From Owenia fusiformis (Eukaryota; Annelida; Polychaeta; Sabellida; Oweniidae): 64,000 bases of DNA. The translations under genes and the position numbers were made by a program. The stretch covers positions 28,326,166 to 28,390,165 of the forward strand of contig CAIIXF020000011.1 in the NCBI GenBank assembly GCA_903813345.2, written 5' to 3'. The notes below the pieces were generated by a model. That model was not told where the DNA came from. It saw nothing but the letters and a program-made list of their open reading frames with translations, and did no database searches. This document shows positions 11,433 through 26,400 of the stretch, piece after piece (position 1 is the first letter of the stretch; every line of letters starts with the position of its first letter).

Positions 11433-14400
11433 GTAAAGAATTTTATTTTTGTTGGAGTATTTCATCAAGATCAAGTCCATTCACCCCCCCCCCCCCCCAC
11501 CTACAATACCTACGTGTATGTATTGGAGAGGATATCATAATGGCATGAAGCAAGGTTGTTTGTTTCAATTCAGAAAACCATTTTCATCCTTCGTGAAATT
11601 CAAATTATATCAATAAAAATAGAAATACAAACCATTTATACGTGCCAGTGGCATTATTACGTGTACAGACAGCGACGAGAGATTAAACTTATTTTGTAAA
11701 AATGACAGCTAAAGTTATCCGGCTGACAAGTAGCTTCAAGACCATACGTAATTAATATATATTGTGTATATTTCATTTTGTATTATACATTTTTAAGTGG
11801 CAGCCAAACAACTCATGCCACCTATTCCAAAAAATGGAAGGAGACTACAAGCTGATATTTGTAAATTGATGTATAGCTTCCAATGTATTCCTGGGTATAA
11901 GCGTATAGGGAGATCCTTCATAGACCTTACCATGGAACCTACCCCCGATGAAATTGATGAGCCTACACAATGCATACGTATGTATATTGACAATAATGTA
12001 TTTGTTGTACATAAACTTAAGATAGACTAAGCATTGTTATTTGACGTTAATAAAATGTTTTAGGCCCCATATAAAGTTTAAACCACTTTGGCTTATATTG
12101 TTGTTTTACCTTATGATATCAAAATGTGTTTGGATAACTTTTTTTTAATTCTAAGAAGTGGACATTTTGTATGCAAAATCGTGAATTTACATTAAACTAG
12201 ATTTTAAAGGTCACACAATCTTTACAGTTAAGAAGCTATGATTTACACTATTGTATGCAGTCATCCTCGCATGTTTTGATTGTCAAAAAGATTAAGAACA
12301 TTGGTTGATAGATAAGCGAGAAATACTCATTCCACGGTCGGTTTGGCGCCTGTAACAAATGGCAGGTGTGACATTTTGCAAGTCGGAGCCTAAGTTGATA
12401 CCAGGACCTCATTCACTCAAATTATTGTTAAACACCATATTTAAATATTGCATGAACTAAGTTCACTTCTATAGTTTTTACTCCGTTCAAATGTTCTATA
12501 GATAAATGTTGCGCCATGTTGACGAAAAACTGTATTTGTTAAGTATTTTCTATTTGTAGTCACAAAGACATACTCATTTAAAGTAGGTTATATTTATTGA
12601 CTGGCGTTTTAAGTAAATTAATCACAGCTGAAATAAATGACACTTCGATGAGTTCGATGCTTGTCATTTTTAAAATTATTTCAATGTAAAACCTATCTAT
12701 TTAATTCTATACAAAAACACATGGAATTTGAAATAATGTATTGTCTATAATATGACAATTTCAAGAAACCAAATCACGGACACTTAAAACACGGTTGTAA
12801 TATACAATTTATAAAGTAAAAATTAATCATCTTCACGGCAAGAATAACTTTGAATCATACGAAAATCAAACATATGGATGATAGAATATTATATCTATTC
12901 AATGAAAAGAGGGGTCGTACTTTGAGTTGTCCAGGGGACAAGTTGTCTAGATGTTGAGTTGTTTGTACGCCCACGGCTTCCCATGATTCTAATTAATTAT
13001 TGCAAGTATAACTGGAGAACCACTGGGGTTAATGATTATCAGGGTATGAGTGATGTTATGTCTCTATTTTCTTGCAACAACAATACGAAATAAATTTCAA
13101 GTATTCTGAAAGGGTGGTTGGTGGTTGGCGTCTGTAACAAATTCTTACAACTCCCAATAACTTAACAACTGTTTAGACTGTCTTCAATTTATTTCAAAAT
13201 CATCGACAAGCTCTCAGAAGTTCAAATCCGGCTTCGATTTGAGATTTGACCTTTAATGACCTTCTCAAGGTAAAAAGGTAAAAAAGCTCTTTTTTCAACT
13301 TGTTTAAAATTGACCGATTTCTATCAAAATAATCTATAAGTTTCCAGATATTCAAATCTGATTTTTCGATTTCAGACTTGACCTTCAATGACTTTCTCAA
13401 GGTAAAAAAGGTCAAGAAGGTCTTTTTCAACTTGCCTCGAGTTTACCATTTTATTCAAAATCATCTACAAGTTCTCGGGTGGTGACATTTTGTCATGTTC
13501 GTGCCTTGTTGAAAAATGTGACTTTTTATGTCTATATTTGTTTATTTATAGCAACTGCTCTCCGTTCATGGCCTTTGAACATTCGGGTAGGAGGAAGAAA
13601 TCTGGCTGAAAACAAAGAGACAAGCGTCGACGTCCGGAACGTGAACCTTGATGATACCCAGTTCACGGATGGAATATCAGGTGAAAAGAATGGGGCGGTG
13701 AAATTAAACTACCTCGAGTGAGTGAAATAAAACAAATTATACAATCGGAAGCTATACTAATTGACAATTGATATGTTGATGTTAAGATAAAGTTAGATAA
13801 TGAGATTATGACATCTGCAAAATCAATACATTAGCGGATATAGAGTATAAGCAACTGTTTACTTGTGTTAAACTTGTATTTATTTCTGCTTCAACATATA
13901 CATTCAATGTCCTGTCAGGTCATATCAATCGCAGCTAATTGATAAATATATATTTTACAATGTGTTGAAATTTCAATCGACCAACAATCAATATCAATCA
14001 AACCAGATAAAGCTTATGGTGTTAATATAGGAGCCTCATTTTAAAACTGTATATATTGTATAAATTACATTCTCCTAGAATTCCAAATGACGGCGACCTT
14101 TCATTCAAGAGTTATTTCACTTGGATGGCATACATCAATCCAACAACTAGTGGCGATGTCAAAATACTCAAATATACAGTACAGGGTATTGACAAGCTCT
14201 GGATTGCAATTAAAGATTCTAAACTAGAAGTTGGGCTTGTAGCAACTAACCGAAAAACTTTCTCACTTTTGTCGACTCGTGAGATTCCGACAAACACGTG
14301 GACCCATATTGCGTTTGCTTTCAACCGTCGTGTATTGACCCAGTTCATCAATGGTGAAGAATTTACGTCCAATTATATCGGAAGTGTTTCAGCAGCATTG

Positions 14401-17400
14401 AGTTCAACTGACATATCACTTGGGGATCAAGGAAATTTCTTCGGGGTAACCTGTTTGAGAGTTTACGGAGCATCACTAGACAAAGATGGTATAGAAAAGC
14501 CCATGGATCTCTGCAAGCAAGGTATTTGTGATTTATCTTAATTTGCATAATTCAATATTTTCTTATTGTTTAAATGTCTAATATCTGATAACTATAGCTC
14601 GTACACTCCATCTTGATCTGGTTATAAAAACGTTACGTCTTTATAACTAAATGGATGAACTTCGGTCAGAAAACAAAATTATTTTCATCATTTTCAGGAT
14701 AATTTGTAGCAAAATATTTTACCAGTATGTAAATAGTAACATCCAGTTACCAGGTAACTGAAAATCTAGTCAGCACGAGCAAGCATACCCAACTGCTCCA
14801 ATAATCGAGTTAGAATTTCTCACTCGGGTTCTTACTTCAGTCACCAGGACGTGATGTGGCGAATTTCATAACGTCTTGGTTGCGTTGTGTCAACGTACAA
14901 TAACGTCCTGGTTGCTGAAGTGGGGAATTCTTACTCGATTATTGCAGCTACTGGTTATATTTACGCGTGACTGGCTAGTTTTTCAGTAACCAGATGTTTT
15001 TTATCAACAAAATATTTAATAAAATATAAGGTAAAATATTTGGATACAAATCGACCTCATTCTTGGTGAAAATGATGAAAATGAAGATGTCCTCCGACGG
15101 AAGTAGTCCATCCATTTTGTTATGAAGACGTAACGTCTTTATAACCAGGTGGGAACCAGTGAATATAACCACCTTGGAAATGTTGGAAATGAATGAGAAT
15201 GAACAAGAATGCGTAGACTCGATTCTGATATTTATCATGACACTTTTCTAACACGTGACGAATATCTGAGTGAAATTGCCATTGTATACAATGACGCGTT
15301 CATTCACGATTTTTGAATTTTTGTGAATTTTCTCACTTGTTTCATTCAATTTTTATTCTCTTGTAGTTTTAAGAGAGTAAATTACAGTGATGTAACACGG
15401 TGCGTGCATAACTGATTTAACAAATTTTGTAGTTGTTCACTGGGTTCATTTATATTAAATTTTATTTCCATGAAGTTTTAAAGAGTAATTACATCTTCTT
15501 CCAGCATCTTTACTACACCTTAGACGACAAGATCACTCAGCGAATGATGTAGACGGAAAAAGTGCTCGTGAAGTACAAATATACCAAGCAATTTCATTCC
15601 AAGATATTGCTGATGTTGGTGACAAAGCAGATGGTACGATGGGATCAAAAAATAAAATTTCAAACACTTTCGTTGGACCACAAATCACATGGCTTGGAAA
15701 AGTTTATACTGACGACATAGATGCTACTCTCCCCCTTATAGACTTCTCAAATGATCTCGAATTTGGATTTCATATATGGTTACTGGTAGGAGGTGGTCTT
15801 ATTGTGAGGGTTAAACATTCTGCAGTGGCAGATGATAATGATGACTTTACAATGAATGTGAACGCGAGTCTTATCACCGAGTCAACCTGGACTCACATCG
15901 GATTTACATATGACGGGAATACAGGAGAGGCATTCCTGTACATTGATGGGGAAGATGTTGAATCGACGCCATTATCTAAAATGGACGTCGTGATCGACGC
16001 TCAGCAAGGCTATGTTGGAAAATCTGGTCGCAGAGATCTTTCCTTCAACGGAAATATTTCCTGTAGCGCAGTCTATGATATTGTACTGTCTCAGACAGAA
16101 GTAGAACTGATGAGTAAGCAGTGTCAAGGTATGTATAGAAGGTAATTTGTTCTCTTCATGACCGCCTTGGTGACACTTTTGTCATGAGGCAATCAAACAA
16201 TGTCCTTGCATGTTTTGACAGACTGACTGAGTATAATGAAATGATTAATAGAAATACGAGATGATTAAAGGCAGACTGGTATGCAATGATACACTCATCA
16301 CAGTTGCAAACCATGTTTTAACATGAGTAAATCGATATTAATTAGCAAAATCCTTATCTAATCCAAATGTGTCACGTGTGGCGTCGCAATTATTGTTTGT
16401 TTTTGATATATTGGTGTTTATATTTGACCAGTTATACTTTTAATGTCCCTTTATATAACTATATGACTATTGCGAATATTAATGTGAACTTGCGACATTA
16501 CGAAAATGTGTTTGAAAAGTATAATCAATTTGTCTGTAGTCGTTGTTACACCTTTAATTTTATGTACATTCTGTTGTTGTTGTAGAAGGTGCAGAAAAAA
16601 TTCAATTTGATGAGGAATTTCTTAATTGTGGACCACCAATACCTCTTAAAAATGGTTCAGTATCAGTGGATGGTACATACTATAATGCTGTCGCTAATTA
16701 CAGTTGTGACATCGGTTTCATCTTAAGTGCTTTTAGTGCTTCAACTTGCCAATGGGATGGAACGTGGAATGCAAAGGACACAAAATGTGTACGTAAGTAT
16801 ATACTTAAATATTGTCATAAAATGTTCAAATTTATTGGCAACAGTGTACAGGATATTTCACTATGTACGTATTCGCCCCCCCCAATCATAATAAGGGTTA
16901 TGTGCGTATCTCCCGATGGAACATGGATCTAACGAGTCGCTTATATTGTATATTTGGTTTTCGGCTATGTAACATGTTGGCAAAAGATCAATTTCAATCT
17001 ATAGAGTCAACCATATAAGGAATGACCTTGGATGCGGTGATTGGTTATATAATGCACTGCAGTTATATGAATTACTGTGTGTGTATTGGCTGGAATCGGA
17101 CACTCCTTAACCGGCTACAGGGTATGAGTGAATCTAATATAACATCCACACAATATATGTTATATCAGCATCCTTATTACATGTTGCGCAAGATAAGTAC
17201 TTCCACTTGGGGCTTCTACAAAGTATGACTTAAAAAACTTTTGTCTATTAAAATGTCTAAAAGATTACAGATTTCTGTGGTAGGCTCATTGTTACATTTT
17301 CACATTTAGCTGCAGAGTGCCCTTCACTTGAGGAAGACCCAGAATTGGAGGTAGTTTTTTCAAATGACAATATACACGGGAGTGTTGCGTCATTTAGCTG

Positions 17401-20400
17401 TCGCTCGCCTTGTGATGGAATTGTTGGCCCCAATGAAATTAAATGTTTGCAAACTGTCCCAGGAGAAGGCGGAGTGTGGAATTCCAGCATCCCTACGTGT
17501 TCTTGTAAGTTTCTGGCATTTATTTTCACTTGCTTAATTGATAACATGCTCTGGTCAAAAGCTTTCTAAACGACAGTTTTTCAATAGCAAAACAACGATA
17601 CAATTTGGCAAGAATTTAATACCTCAAATTTAATATGTATCTCTGTTTGTATGATTCTGTATTAAATTTCGAGGTTATTTGTTCATTATTTTTGGAAGTT
17701 AACTTAACCTTATTCTGATTTTAGCAAAATATAAGGGAACCATTGAATTATTAAGTGACAAACCTACAATTTCATAAAATCTTTAATATTTCTTTCTAAA
17801 ATTGAAAAAACAATAGGCGTATGAATTAAATCCAGGATAATATATCTGATAACAAGCTACATGTATGCATTATTCATTGTCATAATTATCTCAGTGATTT
17901 CGTGTGGAGTACCACCTGAGCCCCCGCACTCAACTGCAGTATACGACGAGACAACGTGTGGAAAGACCATGACATATGTGTGTGATAATTGCTACTCACT
18001 TAAAGGACCAACATTTTCGACATGTCAGAGTAGTGGCGAGTGGACAGACACAACAACTTGCGAATGTATGAACAGTTTTGCATATTCCTAATGGCATATT
18101 GCACTTCATTTTACCTCGTGGCCCGTTTTTCTTTTTTTCCATTATACTATATTATGATAATCAATTTGGTCAATTTACTACAGTTAGTGTGTTACATATT
18201 TTTGAAACATAATCAAAGCAAATTGCATGATCACTTTAAATTTGATAAAAATTCTATAAAAAGTTTTCCTGAAACCCCTGAGTGAACATAGGTTAATTGA
18301 TTTATCTTCTTTAAAGAAATACGTGACCCGCCTTTCAGGTAAGCACTTACCTGTTTAGTGCTAGTCACTGTTTAGTTAATTGTTATGTGACTTGTCTTAT
18401 TTTGTTTCATTCAGTGATAGAGTGCAACACCATCCCTGTTGCGCCACTAAATGGATTCATTAACATGGACAATAATAAATGTGGGACGATTGCAACATTT
18501 ACTTGTTCAGATTGTTATGATGCTATCGGTTCTCAGACCACAACATGTCAAAGCAATGGACAATGGTCGGATGCTGAACCTGTTTGCCGAAGTGAGATAA
18601 CGTATATTATGTAATAACGTATATAATATAATGTATATTATCATTCTTATGATGTATAACTGCGCATTCCTTTGCCACGCGTAACACTTCACGTGTATCC
18701 ATCACATGGTATAATTAGAGACATGTGGAATTCTGTTTTTCAGTAAAAACATGTCCTGGTGTTAACTCTGGCTCTTTTAATAATGGCCAAATTAATACTA
18801 CATCTAATACGTGTGGGACTACTGCAACATTCACATGCGATCCTTGCTTTGATTTGGTCGGGGAATCATCTAGAACATGTCAGAGCGACAGAGAGTGGTC
18901 ATCGCCCGCACCAGTTTGTATAGGTATACAACATGACGTTCTATTTTGAAGTCTAGCTTTCATTTCAATTTGTATTTATGAATTAAACCTATTGATTAAA
19001 AAAACTGAGATCACCAGGACAACTTCAGCTAACATGTACATGAGCTAGAACTTACAGTCCATGGTGTAACAGAGAGAAATAATGAGATTAAATGTTTCGG
19101 CAACAATGAGAAATTTTAATTTACACGTACAGTGTACCTGTGTATATTGTGTTCTATATTTCTCTGATTCAGTGAAATCTTGCGGGATACCATCTGAACC
19201 CATACACTCATCAGTAGCATATGAAGATACAACGTGTGGCGAGACTGTTTCATACAGGTGTGACGATTGCTACTCACTTAAAGGACCAACGTTTTCGACT
19301 TGTGAGATAAATGGCGAGTGGTCTGATGCACCGATCTGTGAATGTATGAATAATTCTTTATATATCAAATGATTCATTGCTCTAGAGTTTCATCTACCTA
19401 GATGATGTGATAATTATACCGAGGAAATGCAGCTGGTATGTCAAGTAATGTCAAGACTAATTTTAATGGATTTCAATATATAATTTGAAATTTGGCAAAT
19501 GATTTTGAAAACATGGCATTCTCCAAACTTTCAAAATTACCCTATGCAGATTGACCGTGCAGAAATCGCTCGATGGGGTATCATGAGCGGTTTTGGCCTA
19601 CCTCTTTTCTAGAGCTGTGACTTAATCACTGTATTACCTGTTTGGTGATCCCTGTGTTGTCAATTCTGCCTATATGGCCAAGCCCGCAGGGCTTGGTTAC
19701 CATAATGATGATTCAATAGTGAGGCGTTTTGTGACTTTTTCTTGTACAATACATATACGTTTTTGATTTCATTTCCCAGTGATTGCCTGTGGGGAGCCAC
19801 CTGAACCTGCAAATTCAACTGCAGTATATGATGCGACAACATGTGGGGAAACTGCGACATATGCGTGCGAAGATTGCTATTTACTTGAAGGACCAACGTT
19901 TTCGACTTGTGAGAGTAATGGCGAATGGACAGAAACACCAATTTGTAAATGTATGCATTTTCAATTGATCTATCGCTTTGATTTTTATGTACATCATCAA
20001 TTAAGAGATGTCTTTTTACCTATATTCCTTATTTCAAACAATGGCTTCATGATATTAAGGGAACTATTTCTGCATAGAACAAGAATATGTAAAAGGCACT
20101 TATGGCAACATTTGCAAAACAAAATAAACACTCATAGTGTATTTTCTTGCCATGTTCTGGAACAGTTTTTGATCCTTTCCCTTTGGCACTTGTGCATACT
20201 TATACAATATGTTAAACTTTCTAAATAATGTTCTATTTAGTGAAAGAGTGTAAAAATGTCCCAGAGGCACCAGCTGATGGATTCATAGACGTTAGTGGAA
20301 AAACATGCGGAACGGTGGCACGTTTCTCATGTTCCGATTGTTTTGTTCTTGTTGGCTCTCCAACAACAACTTGTGAAAGCAGTGGACAATGGTCACATGA

Positions 20401-23400
20401 AAACCCTATCTGTCAAGGTATAGATGGAATAGACTAATCCCTCAGTCACATTTGATCTACGGCAACCGTACGGCTGTCGTAGCTTCCAAATATGAAGGGA
20501 AATCTGCAGCATGAAATATAGGTATAAGCAGTACGATGTAGATTTTTTCTACATCGATTTTGTAAAGCTGCGGTCGCCGTACGCCCGCCGTAGTCCAAAT
20601 GTGGCCAAGGCTTAATTATATCCATGGACCTTTTTCCCCGGTGTGATAGAGGTCCATGCTATATCACAGTGAGAAAAACATGCTTTTAGATTATTAAGTA
20701 TTTTGCATTGAACTCCTTAAAACTCTACCCAAAGTTACAAGTATTGCCTAATTAGCCTACTATTATGTACTTAAAAAGAAAAAAATGAGTTGATATTCCC
20801 AACTACAAAATTGACAACTAGTCCTTTGATCCAGTTAAAACATGTCCTGACATTAGTGATCCATTCGAAAATGGTGAGGTTGACACAACATCAAATACTT
20901 GTGGGACAACTGCTACATATAAGTGTGGTGACTGTTTTGATTTGGTGGGTGAATCAATTAGGACATGTTGGAACGATGGAGAGTGGTCTGCGCCCGAGCC
21001 TGTATGTGTTGGTAAGTTATAGTTTGGTCAAGATCAGTTTATGTACAAATTATTCTTAAACAAACATATATTATATATTGCAGCACTCCATAGTACATGA
21101 TGCATAAATATGAAAGTAAGATGAATCAAAAATATTACAATATACAGTTCGAAAATTAACATTTAAGAGCTAGTCTGTCACTCAAGCCCCAATATCCCAA
21201 TTATAGCTTTAGCAGGATAAGATACTAATTTTAAACATTTCAATCAGATACCAAACATTCCCTAAATATCCCAAACCGATATCAATATTTCATACACATT
21301 ATGTAATTAACAAGATGGGGAATAATCAGTGACGTTTAATTGGACGTTAGTGTCACATATCCTTGTAAACCTTGTGTATATATCGCTGATCATATGACTT
21401 CAGTAAAAACATGTGAGAACGAGAAACCTCCAAACCATGGTTCCGTAGATACAAAAAGTACAACGTGTGGAACTATTGCAACCTTCAGTTGTGGAAAGTG
21501 TCATGATCTCATAGGTAATCCAACCAGAACATGTTTGAGCGATCGACGTTGGTCAGACGAGAAACCCGAATGTAAAGGTAATATAACGTTCTTTCTGTAT
21601 AATTGTTTTGTGCCTGTGAATTGTCTCGAGCATTGGCATTGGCATTGGTGTTTATTTCATCCCTCCATGATATGATGTCTTATGTAATACTATCCAAGGA
21701 ATGTGATTAGGAAGCCGGCGTCTGTCAAAGATTTAATTAATATATAAACGTTTGAAGCTGTGAAATTGTTATTAAGGATCAGGGCTCGTCTGACAAGATT
21801 GTGACAAGGTGTGCCTCGATTGAGGTTCCTTATTGACTTATTAATTAATTTATAAATTAGTTTTGATTTATGATGCATGATCTTCGTGACCAGTGAAGCA
21901 CACGTGCGCATGATGCAAAATATTCCTGATAAGTGTCAAAACTAAAAGTCAAAGTTCTATTTTTTGTTTTCACTTTTCAATAATATTATACATATATAGT
22001 ATTCATCATGGGATAAAGATGAGACTCTTTGGTAAGTAAATGTAATAAAAATGTTACGATAAAAAGTTCAATTCAATTGGTAGTCTATAATGGAACTATA
22101 CGTATGAATTCTAAATGTATTATAATATAGGGTATGGATTCTTTTGTTATAAAGGAGGGTGTACGAATTCCAAATAATTCCAATTACAGATTATGAAAAT
22201 GTTTACTGTTTTTATTTTATCAGAATTTATATCCTGGACAAAAGTTTTCAATTCGTTTATTAGAACATCCGTCAGTCTAATTTTTGATAAGCTTGTTTGA
22301 ATTTAGACAATCGTCTCTAAAAATACCATGTCCATTATTAACCCGTCAATTTTCCTTAGTGAGGGAATGCCCGAAAATCACACCCCCGGAAGGTGGCCTG
22401 TTTGACTCAAAGCATACAAAATGTGGGACCGTTCTAACGGTCATTTGTAAGGAATGCTTCCGTCTTATTGGTGTCAAGACAAAGACGTGCTTACCGGACA
22501 GGACATGGTCGCTAGGTGGACACGCTTGTAGAAGTAAGTTTTTTGATTCTGACATCCTCCAAACGCAGGACTCCATACATCATCCACTCTGTTCCGTCTT
22601 CCTGCACCTGCTCACAGATGATGATGTCTACTCTAGGCTCTACGTTCGGAGGGTAGATTTCAGGGTAAACGTCAAAGAGGACTGGCTCCCAGAATGCAAT
22701 TTCGATATTTTCCAACAATAAATCCGATCTTAAGGATGTCGTGATTTTCACTTCAAATTTTAAATTCCTTATTAGAAATCCCCATGTCGCATTTGATCTA
22801 CGGAAACTGTATGGCGGTCGTAGAGCTTCCCTAAATCGAGAGAAATATGCAGCATTAAATATAGGGATAAGCAGTGTAATGTAGACCTTCAATATCGATT
22901 TTGTGAAGCAACGGCCGCTGTACGCCCGCCGTAGAGCAAATGTGACTGAGGCTTAAACCGTTGATTAGATCCAATTTGTACATATGGAGGGACAACATTT
23001 TGTCCGGGGACTGTATTTTTTATAAACTGAAACGTCCTTCATGTTTAATATTTTGATGATTTAGGAGTAGTATGTGCAAGAAGAGACGTACCACAAAATG
23101 CTATAGTAAAACAAGGGGACCCAACTCAAATAACATGTGGAACTGAAATAACGTTCGAATGCCCACCTGCCTATGACATGAAAGGGTCTGCGGTAACAAA
23201 GTGCTTGGGACATGGGCAATGGAGTGCATTATTGCCAGAATGCAGAGGTAAGATTGTTAAATGAGCTTTACACCCTTACCAAAACGGCACAATACATCTA
23301 AAAAGAAGTGCATTAATTATTTTCTATGCAATGATTATATTTACAGCTTCTAATTAATTGTAATTACATTTTTGAATTGTTTTTTAGTCTACAATGAATG

Positions 23401-26400
23401 CATTTTTTTTAAATTCCCGGCAGCGAGAATTGAGGGCTTAGGGTTAGGCACAAAAGCTTTCAAACCGCTCACTCCCTTTGGTCGTTCAGGGTACATAAAA
23501 CGTTTGTGCCTAGCACTACGGGGTGTATTCGACAATATTACCCCTGCTCTTCGGTCTATATTACAATTCGAACATGAAAACAAACCAAAATGTTTTGAAT
23601 ATTCATTATGGCCCCCCATTACTTCGGTCCGCCATGATGACATATTACACGTATTACCAGGGGCAATGTTCTCGAATATACCCCGGATGAAATGTTGACT
23701 TTGTTTGCAGTTTATAGAAGGCGCGAATACAGTCATGTTCGAATTACCAATATACTCGTTCGTATATTTCTTATTTCAAATGCATTCCTGGGGAATATTG
23801 CCTTGTCTTCCATATGTTATCCCATTTTGACCAACCAAACCATTCACAGTGCAATTGCAAGCTTGAGAGTCCAGTTCTATAATAACAGCAAGTATCAGTA
23901 TTCAGTATATTATATTTTCAGTTAGGGTATGTCCAGCTCGAAATATCGTTGATCATTCTAAGCTGATTGACACAAAACGAGCCGAACGGCCATTCAGAGT
24001 GATGAACCCCATAAAAGACGAAGTTGAAGATGTGATAACGTACGAATGCGACCAATGCTACAGAATGGTTGGAACACCGGTGGTCGAGTGTAAATTAGAT
24101 GGCACTTGGTCTGCTTTTCCAAACTGCAAAAGTGAGTATTTAAACGCTATAATTGGAAATGATGATTAAAGAAATTACTATGCACAATTCAAGGTATGGT
24201 GAAGATATGGTCACTCCAGTTGCATTATTAATCTAGTTTTTGATCCGTTTTAATATGCAGCACTTCTCAATCTTATTATTAGGAATTACTTGTAAGCACA
24301 GAACGGTGCCACAAAATGCGATCCTAAGACGAGGTGATCCATCGGTTGATATATTCTGCAAAAGTAAAGTGTCGTACGCATGTCCCCCCGGTTATGACCT
24401 ACTTGGATCTGCCACTATGGAGTGCCTCGAGACTGGGAAATGGGATGAGGATTCACCAGAATGTAGAAGTAAGATCCTCGTGTAACTAGGTTTAACAATA
24501 CATAAACTATTAAACTAAACTAAATAAACACTTTTATTATTTCTCTGTAGTGATAATCAGAATGTGATTGGTCAGTCATGTACCATGTGACTAAAGCTTC
24601 ATCACGGTATTCCATTCATGTGTAAGTCATGCAATATGAAAATGGTATTTTTTAGAAAAATAAATATTGCGTAATTGATGTTATACTAGTATAGTGTATT
24701 TTGATGTGATATTGTATATTTGTTATATTATAGTTAGGGTCTGCCCAGCGTTAACACCCATCGACAATGCTAAGATAACTAATACAAAACGAGCCGTGCG
24801 ACCATTTAGAGTGATGTCGCCAATCCAGGATGAACCGGAGGATGTTATAACATACAAATGCGATCACTGCTACGAAATGACGGGGCGTCCGGAGGTGGAG
24901 TGTAGCTTACAGGGGACATGGGGGGCATTTCCAACATGCAGCAGTGAGTTGCATTGAATCAATTTCCGTACGAGTAATTCATAATTCATTTAGTTAATAT
25001 AATATGAAACAAAATACTCTGATTTTTTATTAACATAAAATATACCATACAAAATCAATGGTTTTCAGGAATTACTTGCCAAAGAAGACCCATTCCAAGA
25101 AGTGCAATTCTTAGACGGGGCGATCCACAGATTGATATTCTTTGTGGCAATAAAGTCACCTTCGGATGTCCACCTGGTTATGATCTCATAGGAAGTCCAA
25201 CAATCGAGTGCTTAGATACAGGTCTTTGGGACGTTGACTTACCGGAATGTAAAAGTAAGATCCCATGTTATAACATATAAAAGTACACGGGTTTGGTGAA
25301 TGATTTAAATTGCACAAATACTTGTATTGTAAATTGGTGAGAAAATGTCTTGAACTTCTCTATACATGCTATAGGAGATTTGAATGGAGGAAAAATGTAA
25401 AATGTATTACTTATCTAAAGTACATATTCGTTTTGAGAATTAAACAGCAGAATCCTTAAAACACGTACATTTAATATTTACGTTATAATTGCCAGAATAA
25501 ATCTATAGCTTGCGATCGACAACTCTTGAAAAGGAATAATCAACAAAATTATATGAAAAAATGGTAACTCTTGAAATTAGAAAATTCATGAATTCTTAAC
25601 TTCGAGTCAACTTTGACTTACTTACTTTATTATGTCACCACCACAAGTTCGGCATTCGGCGTTTGTCGTTCGGCGTCTGCAAGAAATGGCTTATGTGGTG
25701 CTATTATGCATGTCGACGCCTTGTTTGACTTACTTTGAAAATAGTTCAACTGGTTATCTAGTCAGAGTCTGTCCAGAGTTACCGGATGTTGCTAATGCGG
25801 ACGTGGTTGATATTGAACGAGCTTTGCGATCAGACAGAGTGATGAATCCGATTCAACACGAACCTAACGATGTTGTAACATTCGAGTGTGATAGCTGCTA
25901 TACTATAATTGGGCAGGACACAGTCAAGTGTGGTTTGGACGGAAGGTGGTCAAGATTTCCCAGATGTAACAGTGAGATTCATTTATTTTGTTTAAAAGAG
26001 TCACGGCGACTCATAAACTTTACAGTAAAAGAAATTATTGCTTAATGCCACATTCCTGCCAGTAATTATGGTCTGAGTAAAACATATTGCTTATTATACG
26101 TAGATAATGATGATAAATTTAGTTTAAAATGAAAATGCATTTTAAAAGATGAAAATGGACAAAGAGAACATTAAAAGACGCTAGATTCTTTTCTAGCTTT
26201 TACTGAAAAAATCGGATTACAGTGTAGTAAGATACTTACTAGTAGCAGATACAAATGCATGAATTTCAGTCAAAGTTTGCCCTGCTCCTCCCAGACGCCC
26301 AGACACTGTAATATCGAGTGAAAATAGAACATGCGGGACGCTCATAACGTACACGTGTGTCAATCCAGAATGTTATAATAGGACCGGTGAGAATGAGAAA

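Noticed and set aside
23372-23736. Overlapping 108- and 115-codon open frames on both strands
   Set aside because: They run through a foldback element in intron 17 and would break the CCP gene, which is in frame without them.
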